Part shown: in pieces, positions 55,201 to 64,000 of the stretch
Numbering within the stretch: the stretch's first letter is position 1
Layout: each line of letters opens with the position of its first letter
NCBI GenBank assembly: GCA_030568195.1
Contig: JAJLTO010000001.1
Coordinates: 310,001-374,000 of the forward strand
Reading direction: 5' to 3'
Length of the DNA stretch: 64,000 nucleotides
Origin: Dipodascopsis uninucleata var. uninucleata
Taxonomy: Eukaryota > Ascomycota > Lipomycetes > Lipomycetales > Lipomycetaceae
Program-made: the position numbers and the translations under genes
The notes under the pieces: model-generated
The model's database searches: none
Told to the model about the DNA's origin: nothing
The model's input: the letters and a program-made list of their open reading frames with translations, nothing else

Positions 55201-55987
55201 GTTCCTGTAACGTTTCGGATAAATACAAATAGCATGGCGACGTATAAAAAGCTGTCCATCAGGCACATCAGGCGGCCATATTCCAATGTTGTGATGTGCT
55301 AATACTATAACTTGTTGTACATTCATTTGCTCGGGACTGTCATACAGGAAGAGATTTCCATGTCTAGCGAATACAAATGTTGAATTAGATCGTCAGTGAT
55401 CGTCGCAAGTACGCTACTCTATGCTATCTGTAAGGAAATAAAACACAGAGGGCAGGAAACAAACCCACTTACCTCAATATAGCAAAATACGAATTTGCAG
55501 GACGCTTTTTGGTTCTTTTGGACTTATCCGGTGCCGGTGTTGTTGATGATGTGTTCACACTCACAGTCTGCTTACGATCCATGAGATGCTTATATATCGA
55601 GGTGTAGGCAGACTCATTCAGTGTCTGCTGTTTCTCTGATGGAGATCCACTCTGGTACAAAGCAAACTCTCGTGATACTGTAAGCCATCCGGCCATATAA
55701 ACATCTACTCCAATATCTGGTTGATTTTCTAGTGATCGGAGAAGTTCTTCGGCTTCCTTTCGAAGAGCCTCTTTCTTCGCCGCACCTTCGTCTACTGGCT
55801 CATTGCTTGAAGTTGAAGTATCACCATTTTCAGAAACACCGCTGACTTTTACTACCGATTTCCCATTTGGACCATCGGGATCTGGAATACTCTGGTAGAT
55901 AATATAGAGGATGGCAAAGACAACTAGAGGAAGGAAGGTAACTCCGCCAACCAAGTACGTAATGATGATCGTCTTGAAACTCGTCAT
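52231..55987 (-). CDS. NVJ2: Nvj2/Tex2-type lipid transfer protein (TM, PH-like, SMP)
   Basis: Three exons on the minus strand: 55473-55987, 52375-55363 and 52231-52314; total 1195 residues. Exon 1 encodes an N-terminal membrane anchor (YLVGGVTFLPLVVFAILYII) and the start of a PH-like domain. The join to exon 2 uses the acceptor TTCGCTAG at 55364 and gives SYFAILR followed by HGNLFLYDSP, typical of the family; nearer acceptors hit stops. The SMP domain (about 295-500: WLNAILGRMFLG, IKRPSFLGDITVTKV, YEGDFNLEVATKATLNF) binds lipids. The rest is a long Ser-rich disordered tail. Exon 3 adds 27 residues after donor GTAAGC at 52374. Nvj2 works at ER-vacuole and ER-Golgi contacts, with ceramide transfer known in yeast. 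Confidence 0.92.
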
Positions 55988-56809
55988 TCTCGTGGCTCGA
56001 TTATATTCAAGTCTGACGACCGTAAATCTATTTTCGCATCTGTTGAAATCTGCTGGTTTTGATAAATTGAAGAAACGTTGTTTCTATACCTCTTAAACGG
56101 CCGGATCTGTTGTCTAGCAGTGCTTTGGTTGGTACTCGCTGTAAGCTTTTCCTCAGTTTCTGTCGCTTAAACCGTCTCCAGCGGCTCTGATTCTTGCCTA
56201 TATCTCCTTGATGTTACTCTCGTGATAAGTTTCTATGATTTATTCTAACTAATGACGAGATCGGTAGTGGAAAATTCAGAAATGCTGTCTAAAATTATCT
56301 GGATTCGTGTAGAAACAAATCAAATTGTCTCTAAATAAAGCATGGGTCTTTTTTAGGTAAGTTGTTTTAGTTAAGTTATTAAGAACCCATCAACCTTCGT
56401 AAGGATTTCAAGGGTCTGAATAATAGACAGACACTTCTTTTGGTAACGGAAGAGCCAGCAACTATGCTACGTCAAATTACAATGTCAAATAAACAACTGG
56501 GTTCAGCCTGCCGAGAATCATAAATTTTGACTAATTCTAACGCTTATTTAATCATGCAGTCAATAAAATAGTTTTAAAATACTACGACTAAGAGAAATTA
56601 GAGCGATTTCGATCAAAATTGATACTATTATGTATATTAATACATATTCCTAACTAACAAAACTATCATAAATACAAGATCGATTCCAAAATGCATATAG
56701 CACTAATAAACAAGTCCATATTTAATACTTATTTTATGCGCGATATTCGGCTCATCGCCAGAATAGATTATATTCGATTCATATATCATGCTTTAAGTCA
56801 TATCTATAA
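55988..56809. other. intergenic between HSP104 and NVJ2
   Basis: About 820 bp containing the NVJ2 promoter and the HSP104 3' flank, both genes on the minus strand. AT-rich; no gene or strong motif was recognised. Confidence 0.6.
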
Positions 56810-59491
56810 TTAATCAAGATCCTCATCCATGCTATCATCTGAATCAACTTCCATTGGCTCTACGTCAATCTCCATCTCATGATTTGGCAACACCTCAAGA
56901 CCATCACCATCGGAAGCCAATGTAACTTTAGCGACCTCATTATCCCTGACCTGGCCACGTAACATAAGAACTGCAAGCTTATTCAAAACTTCATTCTGAA
57001 TGAGCCTGTTCAGTGGACGGGCACCCATGTCAGTAGAATAGCCATGATCGCATAAGAAATCCTTTGCAGCATCGTCGACTTCGATCTTGATATTCTTACT
57101 GTTAGACTCAAGCCTCTTAGAAATTTCACCGATTCTAAGATCCACAATCTTTCTAATGTTCTTCTTAGAAAGTCTGTTGAACACAATCATCGAGGAAATT
57201 CTGTTAAGAAATTCTGGTCGGAAGTGTGCTCGAACTGCATCCATGACATGGCTCCTGGTGACGCTGTCAATATGAGTACCAGTACTCTGGTTAATGTATT
57301 CTGCTCCCAAGTTAGAAGTCATAATAACAATACAGTTCGCCGCATTGACGAGCTTTCCAGAGCTAGAATGAATACGACCGTCATCCAATAACTGTAGAAG
57401 GACCGTCAAAACCTCAGGAGCTGCCTTCTCCACCTCGTCGAATAACAACACTGAATATGGTCGTCTAAGTAAAGCTTCGGTCAAAATGCCACCTTCTTCA
57501 TAACCAACATATCCTGGAGCAGCTCCAAGAAGCTTTGAAGACGACCACTTATCCGTAAGTTCTGAGCAATCGATTCGAATCATTGCCTTTTCATCGGCAA
57601 ACAAAAAGCCTGCAAGCTTCTTCGCCAACTCAGTCTTACCAGAACCGGAAAGACCTAAGAACATGAAACTGCTTGGGGCGTTCGGATTCGAAAGTCCAGC
57701 ACGGTTAAGACGAATTGCGTTTGAAACAGCCTTCACAGCCTCGTTTTGACCAACAACCTGTCTCGATAACTCACGCTCCATGTTAATAAGCTTAACATTT
57801 TCTGCCTGACTAAGCTTGCTAACTGGAATACCGGTTAGTCTCGCTACAGTTTCCGCAACAATTTCTGGAGTCACAAGATCCTCTAATAATGCCTTTTCCG
57901 CGGTCTGCTTATCAGCCTCTAGCTCTTCGATACGCTTCTTCACCTCTGGAATAGCGAAATATCGAAGATCTGCAGCGGACGATGTATCTCGCCGTCGCTC
58001 AGCATCTTGAGCCTTGTATTCAAGCTCTTCAAGCTTCTTCCTCAAGTTGTTCAACTCTTCAAGACCAGCTCGTTCTTGATGGAATCTCTCACGAAGAGGT
58101 CTGATTTGCTCTTCAAGATTAGCCGCTTTACGCTTTGCTTCTTCAAGACGATCAGCTGTGGACTTATCAGTCTTAGCTGCATCAGACTTATCACGCTCAA
58201 GGGCACTAATCTCAACTTGAATAAGCTGAAGTTGCCTCTCAAGACTATCGAGCTGCTCCGGCTTTGAATCACGGGCGACAGCAACATTCGCTGAGGCCTC
58301 ATCGATCAAATCAACAGCAGAATCTGGTAATCGCCTATAAGTCAAATATCTACTAGCCAGTTGAGCAGCACTGACTAAAGCGTTATCTAAAATACGAACT
58401 CCATGATGAAGTTCATATTTGCCCTGAAGACCTCTCAGGATTGCAACTGTTTCTCTGACAGTTGGTTCACGAACGTCTACTTTCTGGAAACGACGTTCGA
58501 AAGCAGCGTCTTTCTCAACATACTTTCTGTATTCTTCAACAGTAGTAGCACCAATGCAGTGAAGTTGACCTCTGGCAAGCATTGGCTTCAAAAGATTAGC
58601 AGCATCACTCTTACCATCGCCCATGAGCATGTGAATTTCATCAACGAACAGAATGATCATATCTTTTGAAGTCTCAATCTCATTGAGAACACCTTTGACA
58701 CGCTCCTCAAAATCACCCTGGTACTTAGCACCAGCCTTAAGAGCACCAAGATCTAAGGACATCAGACGACATCCAGCCAGGACAGTTGGAACATCTCCAT
58801 CAATGATTCTTTGAGCAACACCCTCGACAACACTGGTCTTGCCAACACCAGGATCACCGATAAGACATGGATTAGACTTTGTTCTTCTGGAAAGAACACG
58901 AATACATCTTCGAATTTCTTCCTCGCGACCAATGACAGGATCCAACTTTCCTTCTCGTGCCATCGCTGTAAGATCAACGGCATACTTCTTCAAATATTCG
59001 AATTCATCTCCAGAAGAGGAATCAGCTTCTCGTGAGTCTATCCTCTTACTGCCGCGGAAGTTTTGTATGGCGTTCTTAATATTATCTGACCTTATGTTAT
59101 CTTCTTTGAAAATATCCTGAACACTTCGATCATCTAGTAGAGCTAATAAGATGTGGTCTTGTCCGATAAACGAGTCCTTCTGACTTTTGCTAATTTTATT
59201 CGCGCTTTGCAAGACCTTAGAGAGTGCGGGTGATGGTAAAACTTGATCTGGTGCTGGATTTTGTGCCGGTATTCTAACGACGTGCTTGTTGATAATTCGC
59301 TCAAGACCCTGCCATTCATATCGAGCCTTTTCAACGATCAATTTCAAGTAAGGCGAACTTCCATCTGCCTCTGGCAAGGCCATTGCGGCCAGTATATGTA
59401 CTGGTGTTAACTGCGCATGACTATACTCTGTGGCGATCCTGCTTGACTCTTGCAGGATTCCTGTTACTCGGTCTGTGAATTGCATATCCAT
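56810..59491 (-). CDS. HSP104: protein disaggregase Hsp104 (ClpB family)
   Basis: Intronless 893-residue AAA+ protein (yeast Hsp104: 908). It has the Clp N-domain (1 to about 150, [14 protein letters not shown]). AAA-1 has Walker A GDPGVGKT (212-219) and Walker [10 protein letters not shown]. The coiled-coil middle domain spans about 410-530. AAA-2 has GLSGSGKT (614-621) and [11 protein letters not shown] pore tyrosine lies in [10 protein letters not shown], another in GYVGYEEGG. The C-terminus ends in acidic residues (SMDEDLD), close to the DDLD ending of yeast Hsp104 that binds TPR co-chaperones. It is a cytosolic and nuclear hexamer that extracts proteins from aggregates with Hsp70/Hsp40. 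A phased heat-shock-element-like array lies about 200 bp upstream. Confidence 0.97.
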   Translation of the reverse strand: MDMQFTDRVTGILQESSRIATEYSHAQLTPVHILAAMALPEADGSSPYLKLIVEKARYEWQGLERIINKHVVRIPAQNPAPDQVLPSPALSKVLQSANKISKSQKDSFIGQDHILLALLDDRSVQDIFKEDNIRSDNIKNAIQNFRGSKRIDSREADSSSGDEFEYLKKYAVDLTAMAREGKLDPVIGREEEIRRCIRVLSRRTKSNPCLIGDPGVGKTSVVEGVAQRIIDGDVPTVLAGCRLMSLDLGALKAGAKYQGDFEERVKGVLNEIETSKDMIILFVDEIHMLMGDGKSDAANLLKPMLARGQLHCIGATTVEEYRKYVEKDAAFERRFQKVDVREPTVRETVAILRGLQGKYELHHGVRILDNALVSAAQLASRYLTYRRLPDSAVDLIDEASANVAVARDSKPEQLDSLERQLQLIQVEISALERDKSDAAKTDKSTADRLEEAKRKAANLEEQIRPLRERFHQERAGLEELNNLRKKLEELEYKAQDAERRRDTSSAADLRYFAIPEVKKRIEELEADKQTAEKALLEDLVTPEIVAETVARLTGIPVSKLSQAENVKLINMERELSRQVVGQNEAVKAVSNAIRLNRAGLSNPNAPSSFMFLGLSGSGKTELAKKLAGFLFADEKAMIRIDCSELTDKWSSSKLLGAAPGYVGYEEGGILTEALLRRPYSVLLFDEVEKAAPEVLTVLLQLLDDGRIHSSSGKLVNAANCIVIMTSNLGAEYINQSTGTHIDSVTRSHVMDAVRAHFRPEFLNRISSMIVFNRLSKKNIRKIVDLRIGEISKRLESNSKNIKIEVDDAAKDFLCDHGYSTDMGARPLNRLIQNEVLNKLAVLMLRGQVRDNEVAKVTLASDGDGLEVLPNHEMEIDVEPMEVDSDDSMDEDLD

Positions 59492-60874
59492 TTTTTTTAT
59501 ATCAATTGTTTGCTAGACGTATATAATGATATGGCAATAATATTAATTGTGTATGTAAATAAATCTCTGTGAGATTTTTTTTCTTCTGAAGATCAGAAAT
59601 TCTGTGAAGTCATGCTGCTATTACCGTTTTTATATTTTCTGATTGCTGGAAAGGTTTCTGTTAGGGATTCTGTGATGTCATCTACGTAATTCATGATAAT
59701 TCTAGCAAATGCTCGAACTTTCTAAAGCCAATGCCACATTAAGGTTCATTTTAATGCGAATAATTGTGACTATAAGCTTATATAGAGTTTGCAAATATAT
59801 GTCAATTGAACTGATAATCATGCGATTTTACTTTAAGCAGAAAAGATAAAAACCTTAAACACACTTTGATTTAAGCTTGAAGATCCGGAGCTCCCAGAAG
59901 CAGCGCCTGGGCCCAATATGGGAAGCTGGTGATATTTCTGTATGAGACGGCAATATTCGGGAGCCATATGATATGCACAAGAAGCATTAACAAATTGACT
60001 TTATGATAATATCAACTTATGTTACCTGATATTAGCAAGATATCCATTTTTAGATGAAGCTTAATTTATTGATCATGGATGGGAGAAGCCGTAGACCGGC
60101 TGATTTGTTGGTGAAGATGACGATGATTACAGGTGGCATTGATTGAATGCTTTTGGTAGAGAACACAACTTACTGGCCCTATTTGAAATGGCGAAAATAC
60201 TATAGCCAGATTCGAACAGCCAAATCGATTTCGGACTGCGAGTAAGCATATTGGGAATAAGTTAACAGAATGATAAGATAAAAAAATTGACTGATATATA
60301 TATTGCTATTGCGGTTGCTCGGATTGCAATATTGGCAGTTGTGGGTGTTTACAGCAACAATCATAATAACGGAAGTAGTAGTAGAGATGAAAATATAATA
60401 ATTATAATAATCATTTTCAAACTGTGTAATACTGAGAGATTTTCAGAATCTAAATAGGTGCTCACCAATTTGGTCGATACTGTCAATGGCAAGTTCTTCT
60501 GACAGGTACAGTCGACACCTCCATATTTGAACTATTTCCTTTCTACATGCAGTTACGTGCATAGTATAGCATAGACGATTTTACTGGTAAACGTCTAATA
60601 CCTTTTTTCAGGTCTTACTTTCACTTCAACAAGTATAATTATCTGATAATCACCATATTATCGGAAAAGGAGGAAAGAGACACTCACAGGTAAAGGAGGA
60701 GTAACGGTAGTGACAATATTAGATAGGCTTCAGAGAACTTAGAATATCCATTTTATATCTTTGGCATAGTACTATTGCATATAGTATCCGCGTTTTTGTT
60801 TAAAGCACTGCGCTCGAATCGACTCCTTGTGATTTTGTCGAAGATTTCGCGATCTCCGAATAACTGAAGCGATA
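59492..60874. other. divergent promoter region between HSP104 and the HNH_2-like gene
   Basis: About 1.4 kb. Next to HSP104 it carries a heat-shock-element-like array (59690-59722). The middle is AT-rich with short ATA/TAG repeats near 60375-60415. No gene was recognised. Confidence 0.55.
59690..59722 (-). promoter_or_regulatory. HSP104: heat-shock-element array upstream of HSP104
   Basis: Units spaced at 5 bp read TTC (59690), GAt (59695), TTC (59700), two non-matching units, GAA (59715) and TTC (59720), in correct alternating order. The last two make a perfect GAAnnTTC core. The array sits about 200 bp upstream of the HSP104 start, as expected for an Hsf1 target. Two of seven positions do not match and one is partial. 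Confidence 0.5.
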
Positions 60875-62264
60875 ATGCCTATGAGAATTGTCATTGATCC
60901 CGACGAACTGATAGCTCTTTTCGGGAAATTCGATCATAGAAAATATAATCTTGACGATGTCGTATACTATGGGAAACTGCGCATTAATACGCAGAGATTA
61001 TTTCTATCCATGATCAATTATGCACCAGATCGATATAGTACAGCTGCTGTCGTCACTACATTGCTGTACAAGTTTCCTCAGCTATCTAAAATCAGTAAGC
61101 TTGCCTCTTACATATCATGCATTATATAGTATTTGTTTATCCGCATTCAGTATACTGACAGTCCGAAAAAGTTGTGAATGAGATACCAACAATCCTTAAG
61201 AGTATGCTACAACTCGATGGAGATGGTTATATCTCCAATAATCAAGACTACACAATCCACGTATCTGATATCTATCTCGATGAAATGGCTGGAATCATAT
61301 CAGAATCTAAGGAAATACGGCAGTTCTTGTCAGACTGGGCGAGAAAGTTTGTCGCAGTAACCTTGATACCAAGTGAGATTTTATTATCTTGTTTTTATCT
61401 ACTCATACCCTTGCAATCATATTAACTTGATTTATGTTCTGAAGTGCGACATCGTAAGGACCATAGAACTGGTGTTCCTTGTTCTGGACGAACGCCATTT
61501 TTACAACTTTTGAAGTCTCATGTATGTTCCTTATATTTTACTAATTTAAATCAATGATTCAATACTAAAGCGCACAGATCATATCAAGAGATGGCACCCA
61601 ATGTTTAATTAGCGGGGACTCTGATTTCTCTGAACGCAATTTTGATTCTCCAGTGACTTCGACAGAATTGAGACTGTTTCCAATTCTCCCAACCTACTGT
61701 GCAAAGTCGCCGTTATTCATAGATTTCGCTTCTATGCTAACTGGAGGTGCTCTGAATTCACATAATCTATCAAGCGCTGATCTACTACTCTTGAATAACT
61801 GGATGCTTCTCAGTCCAACTGCCATACAATCGTTTGTCGAGCAAAAATACGCGTTTTCGGCTTCAGTAGTAGACTCTGTTCCTGACGTTATGGTAAAGTT
61901 CTGTTTTTTTATCTTTGGTCTCTTCGGACGTACACATATTAATTAGTGACTACAGAAATGCGTCTACAGGTTTGAAAAGGTAGATCCAACTGCAGAGTTT
62001 CCTTTTGTTTCAATGCCATATGTTGCCTTTGGAAACAAGAGTATGTCATTGGAGACTCTCTCCAATAATCCTGATATGAACTACTGTAACTTTCTTCTCG
62101 CGGTAGCCCAAATTACTATTGCATCTGGGGCCGCTGGTGTAATTGATCGATTAATTCATGACCAACAACAGCTTCTATCCCAGCATTCTTATCTCGACGG
62201 TCGTATACAGAGCTGGACTGTTCTGACAAATAAACTACTACCACTGGAAAGTGAAGTTATTTGA
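60875..62264 (+). CDS. five-exon orphan with a weak HNH_2-like region
   Basis: Exons 60875-61094, 61172-61372, 61445-61521, 61578-61892 and 61956-62264 join in frame to 373 residues; all introns are 60-80 bp with GT-AG ends. The centre resembles the fungal HNH_2 domain: SHIISRDGTQCLISGD (about 165-180), then DFASMLTGGALNSHNLSSADL and NNWMLLSPTAIQSFVEQKYAF (to about 255), where HNH_2 proteins end with an NG-(I/L)-LLSP-N-LH pattern. The usual catalytic A-H-I-(I/V)-P motif is not visible; that position reads LRLFPILPTY. I recognise no orthologue. It could be a non-catalytic fungal HNH_2 protein. Function unknown. Confidence 0.75.
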
Positions 62265-63109
62265 GAGATACGCAACGAACTTGAATTGATCGCTACGGCA
62301 CCATAAATAAAGTACTCTTCTTGAAAACGCGGTGATTGTTATTTGCTAATTTCTCTGATTAGATATGAATATCTTTCTCTCATTATATTATTTTATTAGA
62401 TTCGATTCGATTCGATTTATTTAATGGCTATTCTAGCTAGTTTCTATCTTGTTATTATCTCCCATCTTGATGTCTTTTGATTCGAAAATATCCGATTTAC
62501 TACAAATAGGATCGTCTTAATCCTATGCTGATTGCTTTGATTTTGAATTATCAGTTAATTATTTCTCTTGCAGAACTAGCTGTGGTAATTTGTCAAGCTT
62601 AATAATTACTCAGACAGATCTGTTTGTATTATCAAGCGAAATCAACAATCGAGACGATCCTTTTGTGTCTAGTAGTTTCACTGTTTCCTGAACGTCTCTA
62701 AGATCTTTATAATAGCTTAGAATACAATAGCATAACACGCTATTGAAACCAGATTCACGTTGTTTAGTACAACATAATCGTTCATAAGGAATTCAGTGGA
62801 CTCCAAAAAGAATTATTATACTACGAGTCATAAAGAGAAGAAGTAAATTAATAGATATTGGCTCCAGAAATCAACAGTTCAGTACGTAATTTTTTAGGTT
62901 ATGATATTTATTCTAACCCGATATCTTAAATTCGCGGCTTGCACATTAAAATAGAGATTTTGCGAATTAAATAATATATAGTTATTAATATTACGGTCAG
63001 ATATATAAAACCAAAGAGCTTAGAGCACTGAAATACAATAGAGCTTGGAAATTATAAAACAGTAGAAGTACGACTTAAACGAAAAATAAATCCAAAGATA
63101 TAATTACGA
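62265..63109. other. convergent intergenic region with a GATTC repeat
   Basis: About 845 bp of AT-rich DNA between the HNH_2-like gene and PEP3. A short GATTC pentamer repeat lies at about 62400-62418. No gene was seen. Confidence 0.6.
62400..62418. repeat. short GATTC pentanucleotide repeat
   Basis: Three full GATTC units plus a partial fourth in tandem within AT-rich intergenic DNA. A small microsatellite without evident function. Confidence 0.65.
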
Positions 63110-64000
63110 CTATAACGCCCACTCTGCAGATGATTTAGAGTCCTTCTCATCAATAAATGGCTCATCTATGCTCTCAATCATTTTTGGACCGCATAAAATA
63201 CATTCAGATGCTATCATGGCATCTAATTCGTCTGAAATGATACCTTTTTCAGTATCCATTTGTAATTCTGTGATTTTTCGCTTTACTCGAGAATTACCTG
63301 TTTCCGTCACCTTCGAGATCAAGCAATCACCATGAAATGAATGCTGGCAAGGAAATACATAAAATTGACGGGCAAGCAGAGGATAACAACAAATATAGCA
63401 TCTCTCACCAGGCTCAACAATAGAAAATCTAGATGCCAAACTTTCTATATCCGCTTTGATATTCTCTGCAGTCTTTGCAGATTCATCCATGTCCTTTCTT
63501 AGATTATCGATGCTTCGCGAATACTCTTCCAATGCAGCACAAATTTCTTCCTTGAAATCGTCAATGACAACAAAATTAGGAAAAAATGGTAGCAAATCCT
63601 CAATTTTTAACAGTTCGCATCTTTTAAGGAATTCTATAGCAGATTTAATACCATGTTCTTGACTTATCACCTTTTTAGCAACTCGTAACCATAATTTTTT
63701 GCGAAGTACAGTATCTTCTCCCGGACGATCTGCCACAACGCTTGCAAGCTCGGTATTGTCATGCTTGAGAGCAAGATTAACAGCTTCCTCATAGAGACCC
63801 ATAGAAGAATAGATGAAAATGCAAGATTGGACTCTTTCATGCTTTATGCAGAGTCTCAAGGCGAAGTCCGTATCATAACAACGCTGTAAGTCATGCTGTT
63901 GTAAATATTCTAGTAGAGGTTGCTCGTCCGAAGAAGGATCACTGGCATAAATGGAAATCAGAGTATTATGAACAGCTGCATCCTTACTCTTCAGCTTGTT
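63110..64000 (-). CDS. PEP3: Pep3/Vps18, C-terminal part with RING finger (cut by the window edge)
   Basis: The reading frame is open from the window edge to the stop at 63110, so this is the C-terminal 296 residues of a larger protein (yeast Pep3: 918 aa); the start lies outside. Visible are clathrin-repeat-like helices (IYSSMGLYEEAVNLALKHD, AIEFLKRCELLKIEDLLPFF), a coiled coil (about EEYSRSIDNLRKDMDES), and a RING-type finger: CYICCYPLLARQFYVFPCQH, then HGDCL, and a distal C-x2-C (CILC). This layout is diagnostic of Vps18. Vps18 is a core subunit of the HOPS and CORVET tethering complexes at the vacuole and endosome. Confidence 0.93.
   Translation of the reverse strand, partial: NKLKSKDAAVHNTLISIYASDPSSDEQPLLEYLQQHDLQRCYDTDFALRLCIKHERVQSCIFIYSSMGLYEEAVNLALKHDNTELASVVADRPGEDTVLRKKLWLRVAKKVISQEHGIKSAIEFLKRCELLKIEDLLPFFPNFVVIDDFKEEICAALEEYSRSIDNLRKDMDESAKTAENIKADIESLASRFSIVEPGERCYICCYPLLARQFYVFPCQHSFHGDCLISKVTETGNSRVKRKITELQMDTEKGIISDELDAMIASECILCGPKMIESIDEPFIDEKDSKSSAEWAL

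Noticed and set aside
59581-59608. TTC/GAA-rich stretch right before HSP104 as a heat-shock element
   Set aside because: The units are not in 5-bp phase; only the array at 59690-59722 keeps phase.

Overview
The window is nuclear DNA of an ascomycete fungus. The gene set is fungal throughout: a trehalose-phosphatase of the Tps2 type, the osmosensor Sho1, Hsp104, a C-terminally extended mitochondrial S17, a full-size ABCG transporter and a Fig1-type membrane protein. The genes have short GT-AG introns (about 70-260 bp) with CTAAC/CTGAC/TACTAA-like branch sites close to the acceptor. Base composition is AT-rich outside genes. Intron density and the gene mix would suit an early-diverging budding yeast (for example a Lipomyces relative) or another small-genome ascomycete. 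That placement is inference from gene content only. No rRNA gene, intact tRNA gene, CRISPR array or intact mobile element was found.

Layout, left to right. 0.6-6.1 kb: a C2H2 factor and a spastin/VPS4-class AAA ATPase. 6.7-9.0 kb: divergent mitochondrial genes, uS17m (MRPS17, minus) and a 1-Cys peroxiredoxin (plus). 9.3-16.6 kb: a divergent pair of an ABCG transporter and a protein with a MULE/FAR1-like zinc domain. 17.5-24.6 kb: Fig1-type protein, purine-cytosine permease and dienelactone-hydrolase-like protein. 25.7-27.0 kb: a second C2H2 factor paralogous to the first. 27.0-30.6 kb: no recognisable gene. 30.6-36.3 kb: a catalytically degenerate carboxylesterase-fold protein, the CAF-1 large subunit and Cue3. 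37.1-45.7 kb: a C2H2 factor and TPS2, divergent across a 4.2 kb GC-richer island. 46.5-51.5 kb: SHO1 and TAF12, divergent. 52.2-59.5 kb: NVJ2 and HSP104 in tandem on the minus strand. 60.9-62.3 kb: a five-exon gene with a weak HNH_2-like region. 63.1 kb to the edge: the C-terminal part of Pep3/Vps18.

Several genes needed splicing to be read whole (MRPS17, PRX5, FIG1-type, esterase-like, C2H2 at 38 kb, SHO1, NVJ2 and the HNH_2-like gene). Exon coordinates are given in their entries; each join keeps frame and rebuilds family-typical sequence across the junction.

Functionally, TPS2, SHO1 and HSP104 form a loose stress theme: trehalose synthesis, osmosensing and disaggregation. RLF2, TAF12 and the three C2H2 proteins serve chromatin and transcription. 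NVJ2 and PEP3 serve membrane contact and vacuolar traffic. The most interesting non-coding signals are a perfect RFX X-box at 41268, a 28-bp bZIP-type palindrome at 22957, and a 12-bp-arm inverted repeat at 297-329 whose arms each carry TTCnnGAA. No previously undescribed multi-gene system was recognised. The best protein-level oddities are the triad-less esterase and the two zinc/HNH-type orphan proteins.
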